Origin: Atherinomorus stipes
Taxonomy: Eukaryota; Chordata; Actinopteri; Atheriniformes; Atherinidae
DNA length: 64,000 bases
Direction: 5' to 3'
Assembly: GCA_023101725.1 (NCBI GenBank)
Contig: JALJCO010001050.1
Coordinates: forward strand, 1-64,000
A model generated the notes under the pieces. It was not told the DNA's origin. It searched no databases and saw only the letters and a list, made by a program, of their open reading frames with translations. The first letter of the stretch is position 1; the number at the start of each line of letters is the position of its first letter. The position numbers and the translations under genes are program-made. Positions 1 through 14,830 of the stretch are shown piece by piece.

Positions 1-3000
1 TTTTGTGATCAGTGGTAAACGGGATGAGTTCTGACAGAAACACACAGCACATGTCCAGTAAAGACAGCTGTGCTGTTTCACATGCTGAGGCAAATTCACC
101 TCAGCGTTAGATGCAAATACTGCGAACTGCAAATAATGATGACTTACTCTCAGTTGAGTTAACATCAAAGAGGAACTCAAGAGCTACCAGAGGCAATAAA
201 CAAAAGGAAAATATCTAAACTAAATGCTTAGTATGTCTTATGCAACTTCCTCTACCTTATTTGACCTTTTTGAATTTGCTTTGTAAACCTTTAAAAAAGC
301 CTGAACACACAACTTTCTTAGCCAACACTTCATTCTGATTTCTAGTCAATTAAGAGGGAGTGTCCAGGCTTAATCTAACCTGTCAGTTTCTGGCCATATT
401 TAACAGCTATGATGTGATAAGTCAAATCCTGAGTTGAAGGGAATCGTGTTGCAGTAAGTGCCTGAGTGGCATTTATCATGCCAAGCTTGGGCTGTCTCCT
501 GGATATATCAAAAGAATTCAAGTCTGGGATGAATCAGACTTTGCAGATGGACTGATTTATGCTATTTTTACCATGTGTGTTTAGTAAAATAAAATATGCT
601 CAATGCAGCACAGGAGTTGGCAGTGCCATGAACTCAATCATTGCTCTTTTCTTCCATCCCAGCCTGCATAACATTTTACGGTAACATTTTCTCATGTTAC
701 TGAGACCTAATGTTGGTGCAGTATTTATTTACATTAAATCCAGATTTTCACAATTGTCCTTTTAGGGAGAATATTAGTGGAAAAAACTGGCTGTAAAATG
801 GGGGATTTCTTCATCGCGTATTCCAGCGCTCTCGAGTGTTATTTGGCAAATCTGAAGCAGAAAGTGTCTGTCTGGGAACGACATTTGCAGCCAAACCCTG
901 TTGTTGTATTGACAGCTCAGCATGGCAGAGATCACCCCTAACAAGGACTGTTTTTAATAAAGGCAAAAATGCACTTTTATGGGTGTAAAGTAGTCTTGAC
1001 ATTTGGAAAACAGAAACCTCCAAGCTTCAAGAGAATAAATGAAATCACTAAAAAATGTTTCTGTTATGTTTTTTTAATCACGAATATGAAATTACAGCTA
1101 AATTTAATGTGCTAGTGTCTATTTGAGCGCTACGTCATATTATTTAGTGACATTGGAGGCAACACAGCTGCCAAATGACAAGATAAACAGATGTTGATGC
1201 TCACACACATTCTCATGGATGGTTGTATTAAGCAACATGTAACACAGCAGTCCAGCAGAGATCATCCTGTCCAGCCCAGAGCAGATGTTGATGTGAGAGG
1301 CCAGTCATTTATTTCTTTAAGCATCTGCAGCATGTAGAAGCCTAGCACAAAACAACATTACGTAAAACAGAACACCTCCAGCATCACATGGAAAAAGGGT
1401 GGATTATAAACAAGCTGTCAAAAAGACCAAAATGTTCCAAAGCATGAACAACAGCATTTTAACTCTTTCTCGTCTTGCAACGACAACTGGCAAGAAAAAC
1501 AGCAGGAGGCAGGTTGAGAAAACGTTGGTTTATCCATCACTGACACATGAATACGACTGAACACTGTATTGCTCAAGCTGCAGCTTTCCTTTAACAGCTG
1601 CTTACAACTGCAACCCCACCATGTCCACACCACCCAAACTTCCCAGATTTCAATGAATAATTGTCAGTGTGCTCTTGCACATGTTTTCCAGAGCAAAACA
1701 GGCTTCATGTGGCTATGTGGAAATAAAGGACAGTCATTTACATTCATCTGTGTTTAATTCTTGCTTGTGTACCCGAGATTTTTCAAAGACAATGGTGGTA
1801 CAAATGCAAAACTCAAGAAATCAAACACAAATATCTTTTTCTTGTGAATCTTCATGGTCCTGTTAGACATTTAGCAATATCCAACTGTGACTAATAAACC
1901 TGTGACATCATTTTCACTCTACAGCATTTTGCATTGGACATTGTGAGTACCTTCAAAAACCCATCCCCATAATGAAATAAGTGTTTCCCTGTAACAACAT
2001 AGTTTATGTGAATACTTTGAAGCTGCTCTGCCACTGAAACCCGCCATCATGCTGGGTTCACATTGATGTCATCTGTGTGACAAAAATGAGGAAAGTAAAC
2101 AATGCAGAACGAGTCAGGCCATAGTTAATGTGCTTTTTTTTGTATTTTCTCCATCCCCCGGAGTGGCCGAAAATGAGCAGGTGATTTTCTTGTGCAGATG
2201 GAACGTATGCCACGTGAATTTGTGGCCGAAGCAGAGTGGTTTTGATACGTTATATGAGATGCGACTGGCGCACTGTCATGACGTAGGCGCATACCGCCCA
2301 ATGTCAACACGTAAATTCGCAGCTCAAAGGGAATAAAGGGAATTTAAGATGTGTAATCATCAGTGTATGTGTTACTGATAAGAAATAAGTGAAGATGGCA
2401 CAAAGCACACAGAAAAATTTCAGGCTTACCTAATGAAGCACTTTCAGGATGAATATAAATCCCTTTGGAACGATACAGCTTTTAAATATATGTCAATATT
2501 AGCTTTGCAGAGTCCAACACTAACTAAGTGAAGTTGAACAAAACTTGAGAGGTTTTAATGTGGACAGATCAGGCGATGTCTCCAACACGGCCATTTTGGC
2601 ACGAGTTGACCATCGATTCACACCGTTACACAAGTAGGGACCTCAGGCTTTACGGTAGAAGGGGTTTCATTGATGCTCAACACTGAATATGCTTGTGCAA
2701 ATGCCTACTAATGGAGCCTCATGTCTGTTTTTTGCATTCATTTCATGTGTATTTTGGTACAAATGCAAACCCAAACAGATCAGTACCACCAGGAATGGTG
2801 GCAGCAGTGTTGCACAATGTAGCATATGGGTAATATATGAAAGGAACAATGTATTCATTGGCCTCAGAGACCACTGCCATCATCTCTCTGATAATGTGCA
2901 TTATCACTGTTGCCATGTTTCCTATATACTGCTATTAGAACTGATGCTGAAACTAGAAACACTGAACTCTGCACTACTCCTCTCAATGGATGCATTACCT

Positions 3001-3039
3001 AGCAAACATGCAAATGTAAAGCACACAAAAGGGGGATTT
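1..3039. other. Non-coding stretch, no gene seen
   Basis: No convincing exon, RNA gene or mobile-element end was found. Open frames here are short, lack recognisable domains and overlap one another on both strands. Composition is ordinary A+T-rich fish intergenic or intronic DNA. The stretch around 2150-2340 is somewhat more CpG-rich, but its 68-residue frame resembles nothing I know. Confidence 0.5.
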
Positions 3040-3720
3040 TTACCTGACTGATGCTTGAGTTATCTTGGCTTTCTTCAGTTTCCATACCCAGAAGCTCCAG
3101 CTCCTGAGCACCAAAACTGGTGCTACAGAAGTCACCACCTTTTGTTGGGCCAAACAAGACCTTGCCTATCACCCAGTACGCCAGGGGAAGTGGAGGGAGT
3201 TGGCTCACAGCTTTGTGTCGGCCATCTTGCTCTGCTTATATTTCCGGTGGGCTTTCTGACGTGGCTCTGAGTCGGCTCTTTTTATGGAAAACCAACCAGG
3301 TTTGTTATAGGAACCATTGTGAGCACCAGCTCCAGAGCAAGTTCTGACTCCTTTACGGCCGAAAAGGCCCTGTGGAGAGTATGTGAACAGAAATGTTTGT
3401 TTGACATGGACATTATGAACGTGAAGAAAATACATTCTAAATTTGGTCATTGCTTCAAACAATCAGCAAACTCCAATTTCCTAATAATTTTGGTGCCAAT
3501 AATTCAGCTTCTCCACGCTCACAGCCCCCGTCTCAGATCCACCTCTGCCAATTTCTGTATTTTTCTAGATGATGAGACCAAGATGGCTGCCAAGATGGCG
3601 ACAGGGAAACCGCCCAGAGCATTAATTCAGCTCTTCAGAACCCTTCAGGTAGCGCTGTGGAGGGTTTGTCAAGTGATTATAATTTATGTGACAAGTGTAA
3701 GAAACAGAAATACTTAGTTA
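3040..3720. other. CpG-richer segment with YY1-like sites, possible old repeat
   Basis: This segment stands out from its A+T-rich flanks. It contains GCCATCTTG near 3229 and two AAGATGGC motifs close together near 3582-3600; these match the core of the YY1 binding site, which is common in promoters and in repeat-element promoters. The open frame at 3319-3717 (132 residues) shows no domain. An old interspersed repeat is the simplest explanation, but I could not define its ends. Confidence 0.3.
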
Positions 3721-4130
3721 GGTTTAGTAAAACATATTAACTTCCTTTGACTTGAAGTTTTTTCCTTATGTGCTGATTTTCTTTTGTTGTTCAAAGGATA
3801 GGCGTTATGTAAGCTTTTGTTCCAGCCTAATTTAGTCTATCTTCTTGTTTTCGGTAGCGTTGGTTTGGATGTCCATTTGTCTGTCAGCAACTCTCACGGA
3901 AAAAGTTCTGGAAGGATTGACCTGAAATTTTCACCAGTCGTGTGTCTCAGCCCAAGAACGAACCCATTAAATTTTGGTGGTTATCCCAGATCACCGTCTG
4001 AATCCAGGAATTTTCTGAAGGATTCTTTATAATTGTGAGATCGGCCGTGTTGGAAAGGCTGTTGATGAAGTGTGAGTGCCCCCTTGTGGCAGAAGTGTGC
4101 AGCTGTGCTACTGAGCACATGATGTCAGGA

Positions 4131-4993
4131 TGCAGAAATTAAACTTATGAGCATCAGTGAGCACGAGGAGAGAAGACTGTTGAATGAAGACTTCTAGCCA
4201 GATGAATATGGTGAACTGTGTGCGTCTGTGAAGAACTTGAAGTGACTAGTTGTATTTCTGTCTGAACAGGATGTTTATTTAGACTTTAATGTTATTTAGC
4301 TGATTTGCTTTTTCAGAAATGTTCCTCTATTCACCATATACTGTACCTTTTGATGCTATTAAGCTAGCTGACCTGTTACATGCCAGTTACTGTAACTGTT
4401 AGCCTTGAACACATGGATGTTTACTCCTAACTGTAAGGGATTTATTGGTAATAATTAATACCTTGAAAGGTAAAAGGTGGATTTGCTTTTAGAGAAAATT
4501 TTCTCCATTTAACGGGGTACCTTGGGAAATAATTAGGTTGGTGGACTGGTAAAAGGCAGGTAATGGAAATTGTAGGCCTGGAAGGAAGGTTAACTCCTAA
4601 CTGTAAGGGATTTATTGGTAATAATTAATACCTTAAATGTGGGGCGGGGGAGGGCCGGGGAAGAAAGAAAGAAGGACAGAGCCACGGACAAGGGGAGCGA
4701 AGGCCGAGAGCCCTCGAGGGATAGGTAATAATAACCTAGTTTATTTGCCGAATGAATGTTCCTCATGGCTTTTTATTTCTGTGTTAATAGACCACACTCA
4801 CTTCCATCCAGGCATTCACCTTAACTAGCCTGGATTTCCTCACCTGTAAGCCTGTCGTTTGTTGTATTACTGTGCTGTTGTGATTAAGAGTGACCAGTAA
4901 AGACAGTTAACTGAACAAGTGAGTCCTGTGTGTTCTGACCGACACCCCATGGTGAACATCAAACCTCGTTACCAACGCCTAAACAGTCTTACA
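4131..4993 (+). repeat. Possible LTR-like fragment
   Basis: The stretch starts TGTCAGG, carries a 43-bp direct repeat like LTR U3 enhancers, has a G-rich middle and ends TCTTACA, similar to the end of the better-supported solo LTR at 28368-29146. No matching target duplication was found, so the borders are uncertain and it may be another kind of repeat. Confidence 0.22.
4422..4634. repeat. 43-bp direct repeat, spaced 170 bp
   Basis: The 43-bp block at 4422-4464 (starting TACTCCTAACTGTAAGGG) recurs at 4592-4634 with one difference at its second base (TACTCC against TAACTCC context). The spacer holds a perfect 14-bp palindrome, GAGAAAATTTTCTC, at 4492-4505. The near identity points to a recent tandem duplication or to LTR U3-type repeats. 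Confidence 0.85.
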
Positions 4994-5661
4994 TCAACAT
5001 CACTCTATAGGACACATTTTTGGAGTTTTCCTTATAACTCCATACAAATGGCCCAAGTGTTTGGTAAAACATTACAAGAAATGATCTCAATGACTTCTAT
5101 AATGTTTAGAAAGTTGATCTGGATCCTGAGAAAATTCCAGATACTATGATCCAGAACACACAGAAATAAGGGAGTCAAACTGCTTGCCGGAGGTCTGCGC
5201 TCTCCGAGTGCTTTTCTAGTTATTATTCTGTTTGTGATGTTTTATATTGGCCTCTGTTGGAGTGACCAACTAATTAACCAAAAAAAACATTATCTAAAGT
5301 ATGTCATAAGCAATGCAAACTCTGCTTGGCTAAAAACAGATAGGCTAAATGGTGTTTAGTTTGTTATAGGCTGATGTTGAGGAGAGGCTATGAGAGCATG
5401 ACAGGGACTGAGATCTGGGTTAGGTTTAGCAAGTTTCATTCTTTTCCAGGAATTAAATCAGAATATTAAAACAACAAACAAAATGTTTTTTTTTTTTTCT
5501 CATAACTATGCAGGGGAACAAATACCTTCGCCAAAACCTTAAAAAGATTAATTAAAGGTATTACACAACTGTTCTATTCAGTTGGTTTCAGCTTGTTTTT
5601 ATTTACTTTTGCTGACAGCTTAAGATTTCTTTTGGCTTCCTAGTCGGTTCTAAAAAATGTC

Positions 5662-5662
<1 letters not shown>

Positions 5663-5720
<58 letters not shown>
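5663..5720. repeat. (CTTT)n microsatellite
   Basis: About 58 bp of uninterrupted CTTT repeats, a polypyrimidine tract on the plus strand, 34 bp before the TCTA array. Confidence 0.97.
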
Positions 5721-5754
5721 AATCTGGGAGTATTTGAAAGTGTTTCTACCTTAG

Positions 5755-7877
<2,123 letters not shown>

Positions 7878-8047
7878 GTAAGGATAACTTTCTGTTTTTC
7901 AACCTGGACCTTATTTCTAGGAGTTTATACGTGCATTTATTCACTGGTAAAATTCTGTATCATTATGACTCCTTCAGGTGATATTTTGTTGAGTCTCTCT
8001 CCGGCACGCATCCATATGATGGGGAAGACGGGGCAGCCTCTATATAA

Positions 8048-9028
8048 CCCTGTGTTCACACCGGACGCGAATAAAATTATTCGCGCGAATGAATTACATG
8101 TTAAGTCAAAGTACAGACGCGAATAGATGCACGTTTGCTTGGGGCGTCTCGTTTGACACGAATTTTGAAAATATTCAACTCGAGCATTTTATACGCGCGA
8201 ACTTGCCCCGTCACTGAAAATGAATGAGACGTGATGTGAACGGACCAGCGCTCTGCAGGTCGCTGCTCTCTTCTGTAGTAGAGAAAACCGCTTTTCACTA
8301 GATAACACTCTATTACCAGGAGTTCAGCCTCAGCTGATAAAAACAGCAGGAAAGAGGTCAGTTAGGTGCTGCGTTTAATCAGCTGGTTAAATGTTGAGAG
8401 GTGGAGGCGAGGAGACGGCAGAGACTCTTTAAACTGAGCTACAATAGCTAGCAACAGCAGCCACGTCCTTTTGCTGGAAGTTGGTAGTTTTGCTAGAAGC
8501 ACTAACCAGCTGTGGTTAGCTTACTCACTGAAGGCAGATGGACAGACGCTCAGCAGCTGTAATACAGCGCCTGTAGTTTGTATCCTGGAGGGGATATACA
8601 GCACCGATCCTCCCTGACAAATCATCAAACTGGTCTCGGGAAATCCCCCTTGAAGTGGCCACCAACCAGACGTAACTCCTGGATCAGGTGATGAAATTCA
8701 CCGAGCTCCGAGCCCTTCTGGAGAATCTGGCGAACCCAAACACGCCGGCGTCTTCAGTTCTCTGACTTCCAAAGCAGGTACAACGCCACAGCTCTCTCAG
8801 AGTACTCAAAATAACCGGGTTCTGCCATGGTCACCTGTCTGAAGTGACTGACGGGTGACAAACCACCCGCAAATAAAGCGTCTTATTCGCCCGTACTATG
8901 CGCTTCAATTACAGGTGTTATTCGCTTCACTGACGCAAAAAAAGTTGCCCGAATCAAGCGAGTAAACATCCAGCATTCATGCGTTGAAATCTAGGCGCGT
9001 ATGCGAATGGATGCGTCTGGTGTCACAC
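8048..9028. mobile_element. Harbinger-like non-autonomous DNA element
   Basis: The left end reads CCCTGTGTTCACACCGGACG followed by repeated TCGCG/CGCGAAT motifs. The right end near 9012-9028 is an inverted, shortened version (GCGTCTGGTGTCACACC). Inverted ends of the form GTGTTCACACCGGACGCG with internal ATTCGCGCGAAT palindromes are familiar from fish non-autonomous Harbinger-type repeats; that assignment is from memory. The right end lacks the outer bases, and part of the foldback arm beside it is also missing, so a deletion removed the junction. No transposase remains. Confidence 0.6.
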
Positions 9029-9662
9029 CAATACTTTAAGTAGAATGAATGAACACTAACAATGATTATTGTCCTGTGGGTTTAGAGTTTAGCAGATTGG
9101 AGAGCTAAATCTGAACTTACAGGACAGTAGTACTTGTTCATTCATTCTAATGTACTTGAAGTATTGATGAAATGAAGGAGTTCTGCAGCAGGTAATGCCT
9201 TATAGAGAGGCTGCCCCGTCTCTCCCTTTATATGGATGTATGCCGGAGGGCGACTTAATGAAACATCGCCCAAAGGAGTCAAAGAAATTTTACTTTTACC
9301 CCCTGGACTTGATACTTTGATACCAGCCAGACAAAATATCGGAATTGATACTTTTTGAGTATTGCGATACCACTGTTTGGATACAAAACATGTTTTGTGT
9401 TGTTTCAACTTCTGAGAGTTTCTGGCAATAAAAATATGTGTGAAACCAGCCAGATTCTAGCCTCTGTGTCACATGATGGTGGTAGCCAATCAGATGTCAT
9501 GATGATGCTGCTACTGTTAGTGATGATGATGATGTTTTGGTATTTTTCAGTGCTTTAATGCAGGTTATTGCACATTATGTTTTGGTAAATTTATAATATT
9601 ACTATTACATTTTATATTTGAACATTTTCCACTGAATAAATGTTAATAATCTTAACTAGTAC

Positions 9663-10114
9663 TTAAAGGTAGAGTCCACACTATTCAAACTGAGAGCCCC
9701 TCCCTTGAAAGTGGGTAAAAGCCAAACCAATATTAACCGAAGGTTTTCAAGTGTGCACTATCTATAGCTCTTTTTGCCCCCAAATACTTCCTTTTTTTCG
9801 CTGCATCCACCATTTTTATCGAGAACTTGAGTGAATCTGGTCAATGTTTAAAAAGAATTCAGTCGATGAGTTCATCCGGACAGAACGCTACGCCCTTAGC
9901 TCTGTCATTGGCTAGAGACAACACACGAATATCAGCGCAGAAACGTCCCGAAACACACCAAAACAAAGGGAAATGGCGAAATACAGGCAGGGGAGGGGGA
10001 ACTGCAAACAAAACTCACTGCTACATGAAAGCAAACGCCCAAAGGTGTGGATTGAGCTGGATTTCAGTCACACAAGTATAGCCTTTATTTTCAGGGGAAA
10101 ACTCCGGACCTTAA
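9663..10114. mobile_element. TTAA-flanked MITE
   Basis: The segment starts TTAAAGGTAGAGTCC and ends ACTCCGGACCTTAA, giving imperfect inverted ends next to TTAA on both sides. TTAA target use is typical of piggyBac and some Kolobok elements. Length is about 450 bp, and no transposase-like frame is present. Confidence 0.55.
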
Positions 10115-10225
10115 GTTATTTGATAATTGAAAGAAGATGAAAAACTACCATAAACTACTGGTATCTTATCAACAGGAAAAACTTCAGCATCGTCATCCAT
10201 ACACTCCTAGAAATAAGGTCCAAGT

Positions 10226-11600
10226 TGAAAGAGAAGTGCAGCCTGTGTTTATTTCTTTTCATTTTCTTTGTTGAGCTCTTGTTTAATGTTTGGTGGAGTC
10301 TTTTCCCCCCTGTGGAGGTTTTATCATGTTTAACATGTCATTTGCCCTCAGTAATGTTTCCACATTGCTCATTTACTCACCTGCATCAGCTCCCCTCATT
10401 ATCCCCCAGGAGTGTTTGGTCTCATGACTGTACTATTCAGTTTCATTATTAAGTCAAGATCTATTTCTGCTCTTCCCTCTTTGTAGCTTTTGGATTTCTT
10501 TTTCCTGTTTTTTTTTAAAAAAAGGAATATCTGCCTCAGTGGTTTCTTTTGTTGAATTAAGTTTTTAGTTGCACCATCTCACAGTCTCCCTGTTTACTGC
10601 TGCATCTTTGTGAAGACAAGCTTATATTTTTAAAGCACTCTCCAATCCCAAGTGGCTCCTTAAGTGCTTTGCAGAGCAAGGTAAAACAGCCTGTCATTAT
10701 TAGTATCACTCAGTGCACGGCTCACAAGCCTTACGCAGCTCGCCAAGTTTTAATTTGTGGCTTGTGTGGCCGCTAATGGATTCACATAAGTGCAGGCAAT
10801 AAATACAATTTGAAAACATTTATCAAACAACTGAGTTGTCCAAACACACGATGGGAGGATACGTAACAAACGTGGAATTGTTATGATTGTTATGGTGTAA
10901 TTTAAACTTTTGGCTATGTGGTGGAAATTTTTCTTAAAACACCGGTGAGATATAAATCCGTAAAGCTCGAGATGTCTTCTGTGTCATTTATTATGCTGCC
11001 AGCAGGAAAATGGATTCAACAGAGTACAAGTCTGCAGAAGTTGTTGACAATTCATTCGACCTTCAAGAGTGTTTTTACTCTTCTCAAAGCTACAGCGCAC
11101 CCCCCTCAGCCAATCCCTGCTAAGTGCTGAGCCAACCCTCAGGTTGTGGGCATTGCATGCATCTCACCCCAATGAAACTGCTGCTGGAGTCAGTCTATAC
11201 CTAAACCTGCCATTCTCAACCTTTTTAAGCCATGACCCCTAAGATATCATAGACTGCTGTTCATGACCCTCCCTTTCTAGTTTGCCGTGTGCCCAAAGCT
11301 AGGTGTTAAACCTGAAATTGGAGCCTCAACAAATGTGTGACTTTCAGATAGAGGTGCTACAGTTATCCTCTGCTCCGTCTGCATGTTAGCATTTTCATTG
11401 ATCAGGTTATATATATTTTTTGTAAATCCTCAAACTTCCTGTCTAAACAGCTGACAGGTTTTTTGGATGCTTCCATCGTGCTCTGCTCACAATCAGCCAA
11501 TATGTGAAACAACCTTTTCTTCTTGGCAGCTGGCACAAGGCGTATGCAGTCGTGTATATTTCAGGAAAATGTTGCTGTATGTATGTATGTATATACGTAT
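10226..11600. other. Non-coding stretch, no gene seen
   Basis: No exon or repeat end was recognised. A degraded (GTAT)n patch lies at 11576-11605. Confidence 0.45.
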
Positions 11601-11607
11601 ATACTGT

Positions 11608-11735
11608 GGTGTATGAAAGTTTACAGACGCTCCCATGAAAGACAGAAAAAAAAAAAGAAAAACCAGCTGTCAGCGAAATAAGTTGAAATTGACAAAAGAA
11701 ATAATACCTACCTGAAAATTTTAGGATGTACTGTC
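11608..11735 (-). mobile_element. Fragment of the Tc1-derived MITE family, inverted
   Basis: It begins GTATGAAAGTTTACAGACG and contains GCGAAATAAGTTGAAATTG, matching the right-edge copy at 62990-63445 in the same orientation. It abuts an oppositely oriented copy, so two elements lie head to head here. Confidence 0.65.
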
Positions 11736-12250
11736 ATCCTCCAAATTATTCATACCCTTCAAATAAAGAAAAGGCTACATTCACAATAGTAATTAAAATA
11801 ACAAGAAATTAAGTAAACAATGATAAATAAAAATTTACAAAATTATAATTTTGTGAATGAAATCATTGCTTTCAAATTGTGATTAAAAATAATAATTTAA
11901 AAAATAAAGAAACAAAAACTGCCCCAAACACATGAGAGCACCTTGCTCAACAGCGGAGCAAAATACCTGTCATCAGGTGAAGAAGTCTTTTTGAACATCA
12001 CAGTAAACATCTGATTGCAGTGATTGGCTCAAAGTGTTGCACAACAAAATTGTAGCTTCAGAGCCCCATCATGCTTGTTTATGTATTTTATTTTGTTTTT
12101 TTGTTTTTCATTTTTCTTCCGGACAACAATTTGAAAATCAGTGTCATGATTTTCATATAACTTTTATGTATCATTACTTTTGTCAATTTCAACTTATTCG
12201 ACAGAAAGATGATTTTTCTCAGTCTTTAATTGGAGGGTATGAATAATTTC
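11736..12250 (+). mobile_element. Tc1-derived MITE, copy B
   Basis: The left end TCATCCTCCAAATTATTCAT is a variant of the ends at 30990 and 56075. Internal marks shared with the other copies include AACAGCGGAGCAAAATACCTG, trimmed here to CTGTCATCAGGTG, then CAAAGTGTTGC near 12032 and GTCAATTTCAACTTATT near 12181. The right end TTGGAGGGTATGAATAATTT is the inverted terminus. The right flank is a (TA)n array. It is non-coding. Confidence 0.8.
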
Positions 12251-12251
12251 T

Positions 12252-12252
12252 G

Positions 12253-12291
<39 letters not shown>
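12252..12291. repeat. (TA)n microsatellite at a MITE end
   Basis: About 38 bp of TA repeat directly follows the right terminus of MITE copy B. Confidence 0.95.
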
Positions 12292-14280
12292 TTACTTATT
12301 TATTAATGAGTATTGTGCGGAAAAAAATAGATGAACATTTTGATAAATTTTTATATTTTCCATGGATCAAATGCTATTTTGCAAACAAAGTTATGCTTAA
12401 AATTACATGCTACATATTGCAGGATAAGTTGGAAAACATCCTTCATATTTTCTATTTTTGAGAAGCAATTTCTAGGCCTGTCATAATTTCTAATCATTTA
12501 TTGTGATGCAATTCCTCATAGGATTAGTGGACAAACAGTTATTTCATATTTTCTGGGTTGCATCGATAGTGTTGTAGCTTCTGCTGTATTTGGTGGTCTG
12601 TGGCACACATGGATATTATTTGTAAAAGACATCATCTATTCACTCTTCAACATTGGAGTTTACATGTTTAATGAACATAGAGGTTTTATTAAAGGATCAT
12701 CTGAATAATCTGCGATGGAGGTACCATCTCAACCGTCAACCTCGACTGTTGGGATCCCCATCCTGGAAACATCAGCTTCATTAGAACGAATAAAATCCTG
12801 CACACACTCGAGAAAACCAGCTCTTTTTCTGGGCAACAGTTGTTTTTATCAGTACAAAAAAAGGATGTCCAATTTTTCATTAGTGTGAAGTTTATGTAGC
12901 ACATACAAGCTATAAATGTCAGGACAGTCACACTCTGGGAGATCAATGATTCAGTCACATCCAGGTTCGACATCCAGGTCGCATTCTGGGGTGTTTTTTT
13001 TCATAATCCATCCTAATTTTCAGACACTTTGATGACATTGGGGAAGAAAAATGTACAGATGTTCGACTCGGCTGTTGCTTCTTCACGGAAAACATGGCTG
13101 TCACATCTGATTTACGTCACATTCAGAGTCAGCAAACTGTTGTACGACTGCAAATGTTTGGCAACAGGTCACCATTTCACAATAACTGGCGTAAACACAA
13201 GGCTGCTTCATAAATCTTTTTTTTTTTTGCAAACTTAAAAAAAGACCCACACTTGACATAGAATCATGCTAGTTTTTACAGTAGTTGGCAGTTGTGCTCC
13301 ATAGATCATCCTAAATAAAAAAAGATCATGTTAACAACATACTTCTCACAGTTGTACATCTATAACAGAAGTCACTTTTCTTACTGAAAATATTGAGAAC
13401 AACAGGATTCATTTTCATGTAAACAGACTCACTGATGTTTGAGTGAATCAAACTATGACTTTATATGAGTACGAGACATCTCCCACTGCTCTAGCCTTCT
13501 GTTTATGGCACTTATCACAAATTTGACGAATCTCTTTCCTGCCTCATAAGCTGTTATTTCTGGAAACCTGTTGTTGCCAACCGCTTTCTTCCCTCCGTCT
13601 CTGCTGATGCAGCAGCGAATGTTCAGCCCAGTCTCACCAGAAGATGTGTAATTTGTTGACTTCTCCAAAATGTTGCAGTCTCACAATCCATGGTTGTAAA
13701 TTGCAGGATGACAACGCTTCCCTTGTGTGTTGTTTTGTGAAGGGCAGTGTACACGTGACATGAATCATGAAATGTGTCATCCCAAACCTTCTTACTGTGT
13801 ATTTTTAACACCTTCCTCCCTTTTGATCAGCAAGTTGGAGTGACAGAAAAGTGGAAAACATGTTAACAGTATTGAAAGCATATCAGAAAGTCATGAAAAG
13901 AGGTGTTAACCCTTTAATGCCTCATGCAAGAAAAAATGGACTGAATTTTCTTCACATTTTCAAAATCTAAACTCTTTTTTGATGCTTTATTTAACTGATT
14001 TTGCTTCCTGACCCAACAAACAAAAACAATTTAGAGCCGCAAAACATACTTGACTCTCAAAAATACAACTTACAATGAAAAAAGCTGTTAGATTGTATAG
14101 CTTTTTATGTGTCATGACAAAAGAAAATGCCAAACCGTGCACCTGAGGTCAAATGCCGATGCAATCTGCTCAATATCGTCGACATTATCATAAATCATTG
14201 AGTCTGGAGGAACTGAAGTTTGCTGAATTGAAATGTTTTTGTTTTTCTCATTTCAGTAGTTATAATTGATGATTCTTTCA
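12292..14280. other. Non-coding stretch, no gene seen
   Basis: Only short overlapping frames are present. The 94-residue minus-strand frame at 12689-12973 has no recognisable domain and no splice support. Confidence 0.45.
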
Positions 14281-14830
14281 TGTATTCTCCATTTGTGAAC
14301 AACTAGGGGCTGGCTGCAAAAGGGAGTCAATCCCAAAAGAACAGTGAGCCCATTTCCGCCTTGAACAAAAATTGTAATTCTTTTTTCATCCACTAGGGTT
14401 TGGCTCCAAAACAGAGCAAATCCCCATAGACTCCCATGTTAAAAACGCCAACTTCACAGCAGAAATACACGTTTTACAGCCTGGTTCAAAAAATCCTTTT
14501 AGGTTTAATAGGTCAAGGACACGGCCCTAATTATGTGTCATTTCAAGATTACATAAAATGTAAATGGATAAGCTATAAAAAAGATTCAGCCCCCTCACAG
14601 TTGTCATGAAGGTAAACTTGACCTATTAAACTGAAAATTATTTTTTGAACCAGGCTGTAAACATGTTTATTTCTGCTGTGAAGTTGGTGTTTTTAACATG
14701 GGAGTCTATGGGGAATTTACTATTTTTTGCAGCCAGCCCTAGTGGATGAAGAGAGAACTACAAATATTTCCTTCTTCCGGGTAGCTTCATGGTTGGCCAC
14801 CAGATGTTGCCGCTTGGCCCCTCCTTTCTC
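14281..14830. repeat. Inverted-repeat form of repeat family I, copy 1
   Basis: Two arms of about 132 bp (14386-14517 and 14617-14749) are inverted copies separated by 99 bp. Each carries the marks GGAGTCTATGGGGA and ACATGTTTATTTCTGCTGTG or their complements, and the ends read CCACTAGGG and CCCTAGTGG. The same sequence recurs in single orientation at 44671-46310, 46796-47379 and 48430-48560, so this is a teleost interspersed family. This copy has become a hairpin. Confidence 0.8.

Larger units (their letters stand above)
7878..10225. repeat. Foldback element F, copy 1, split by insertions
   Basis: The left arm begins at about 7878 and holds GGACCTTATTTCTAGGAG, then GGGGCAGCCTCTATATA near 8031. 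The same sequences recur inverted on the right: TATAGAGAGGCTGCCCC near 9202 and CTCCTAGAAATAAGGTCC near 10204. A second copy at 17184-17640 has the same arms. The left arm is interrupted by a Harbinger-like element. The right arm is cut at about 9300 and resumes near 10190, after a block that contains a TTAA-flanked element. There is no coding capacity. Confidence 0.7.
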
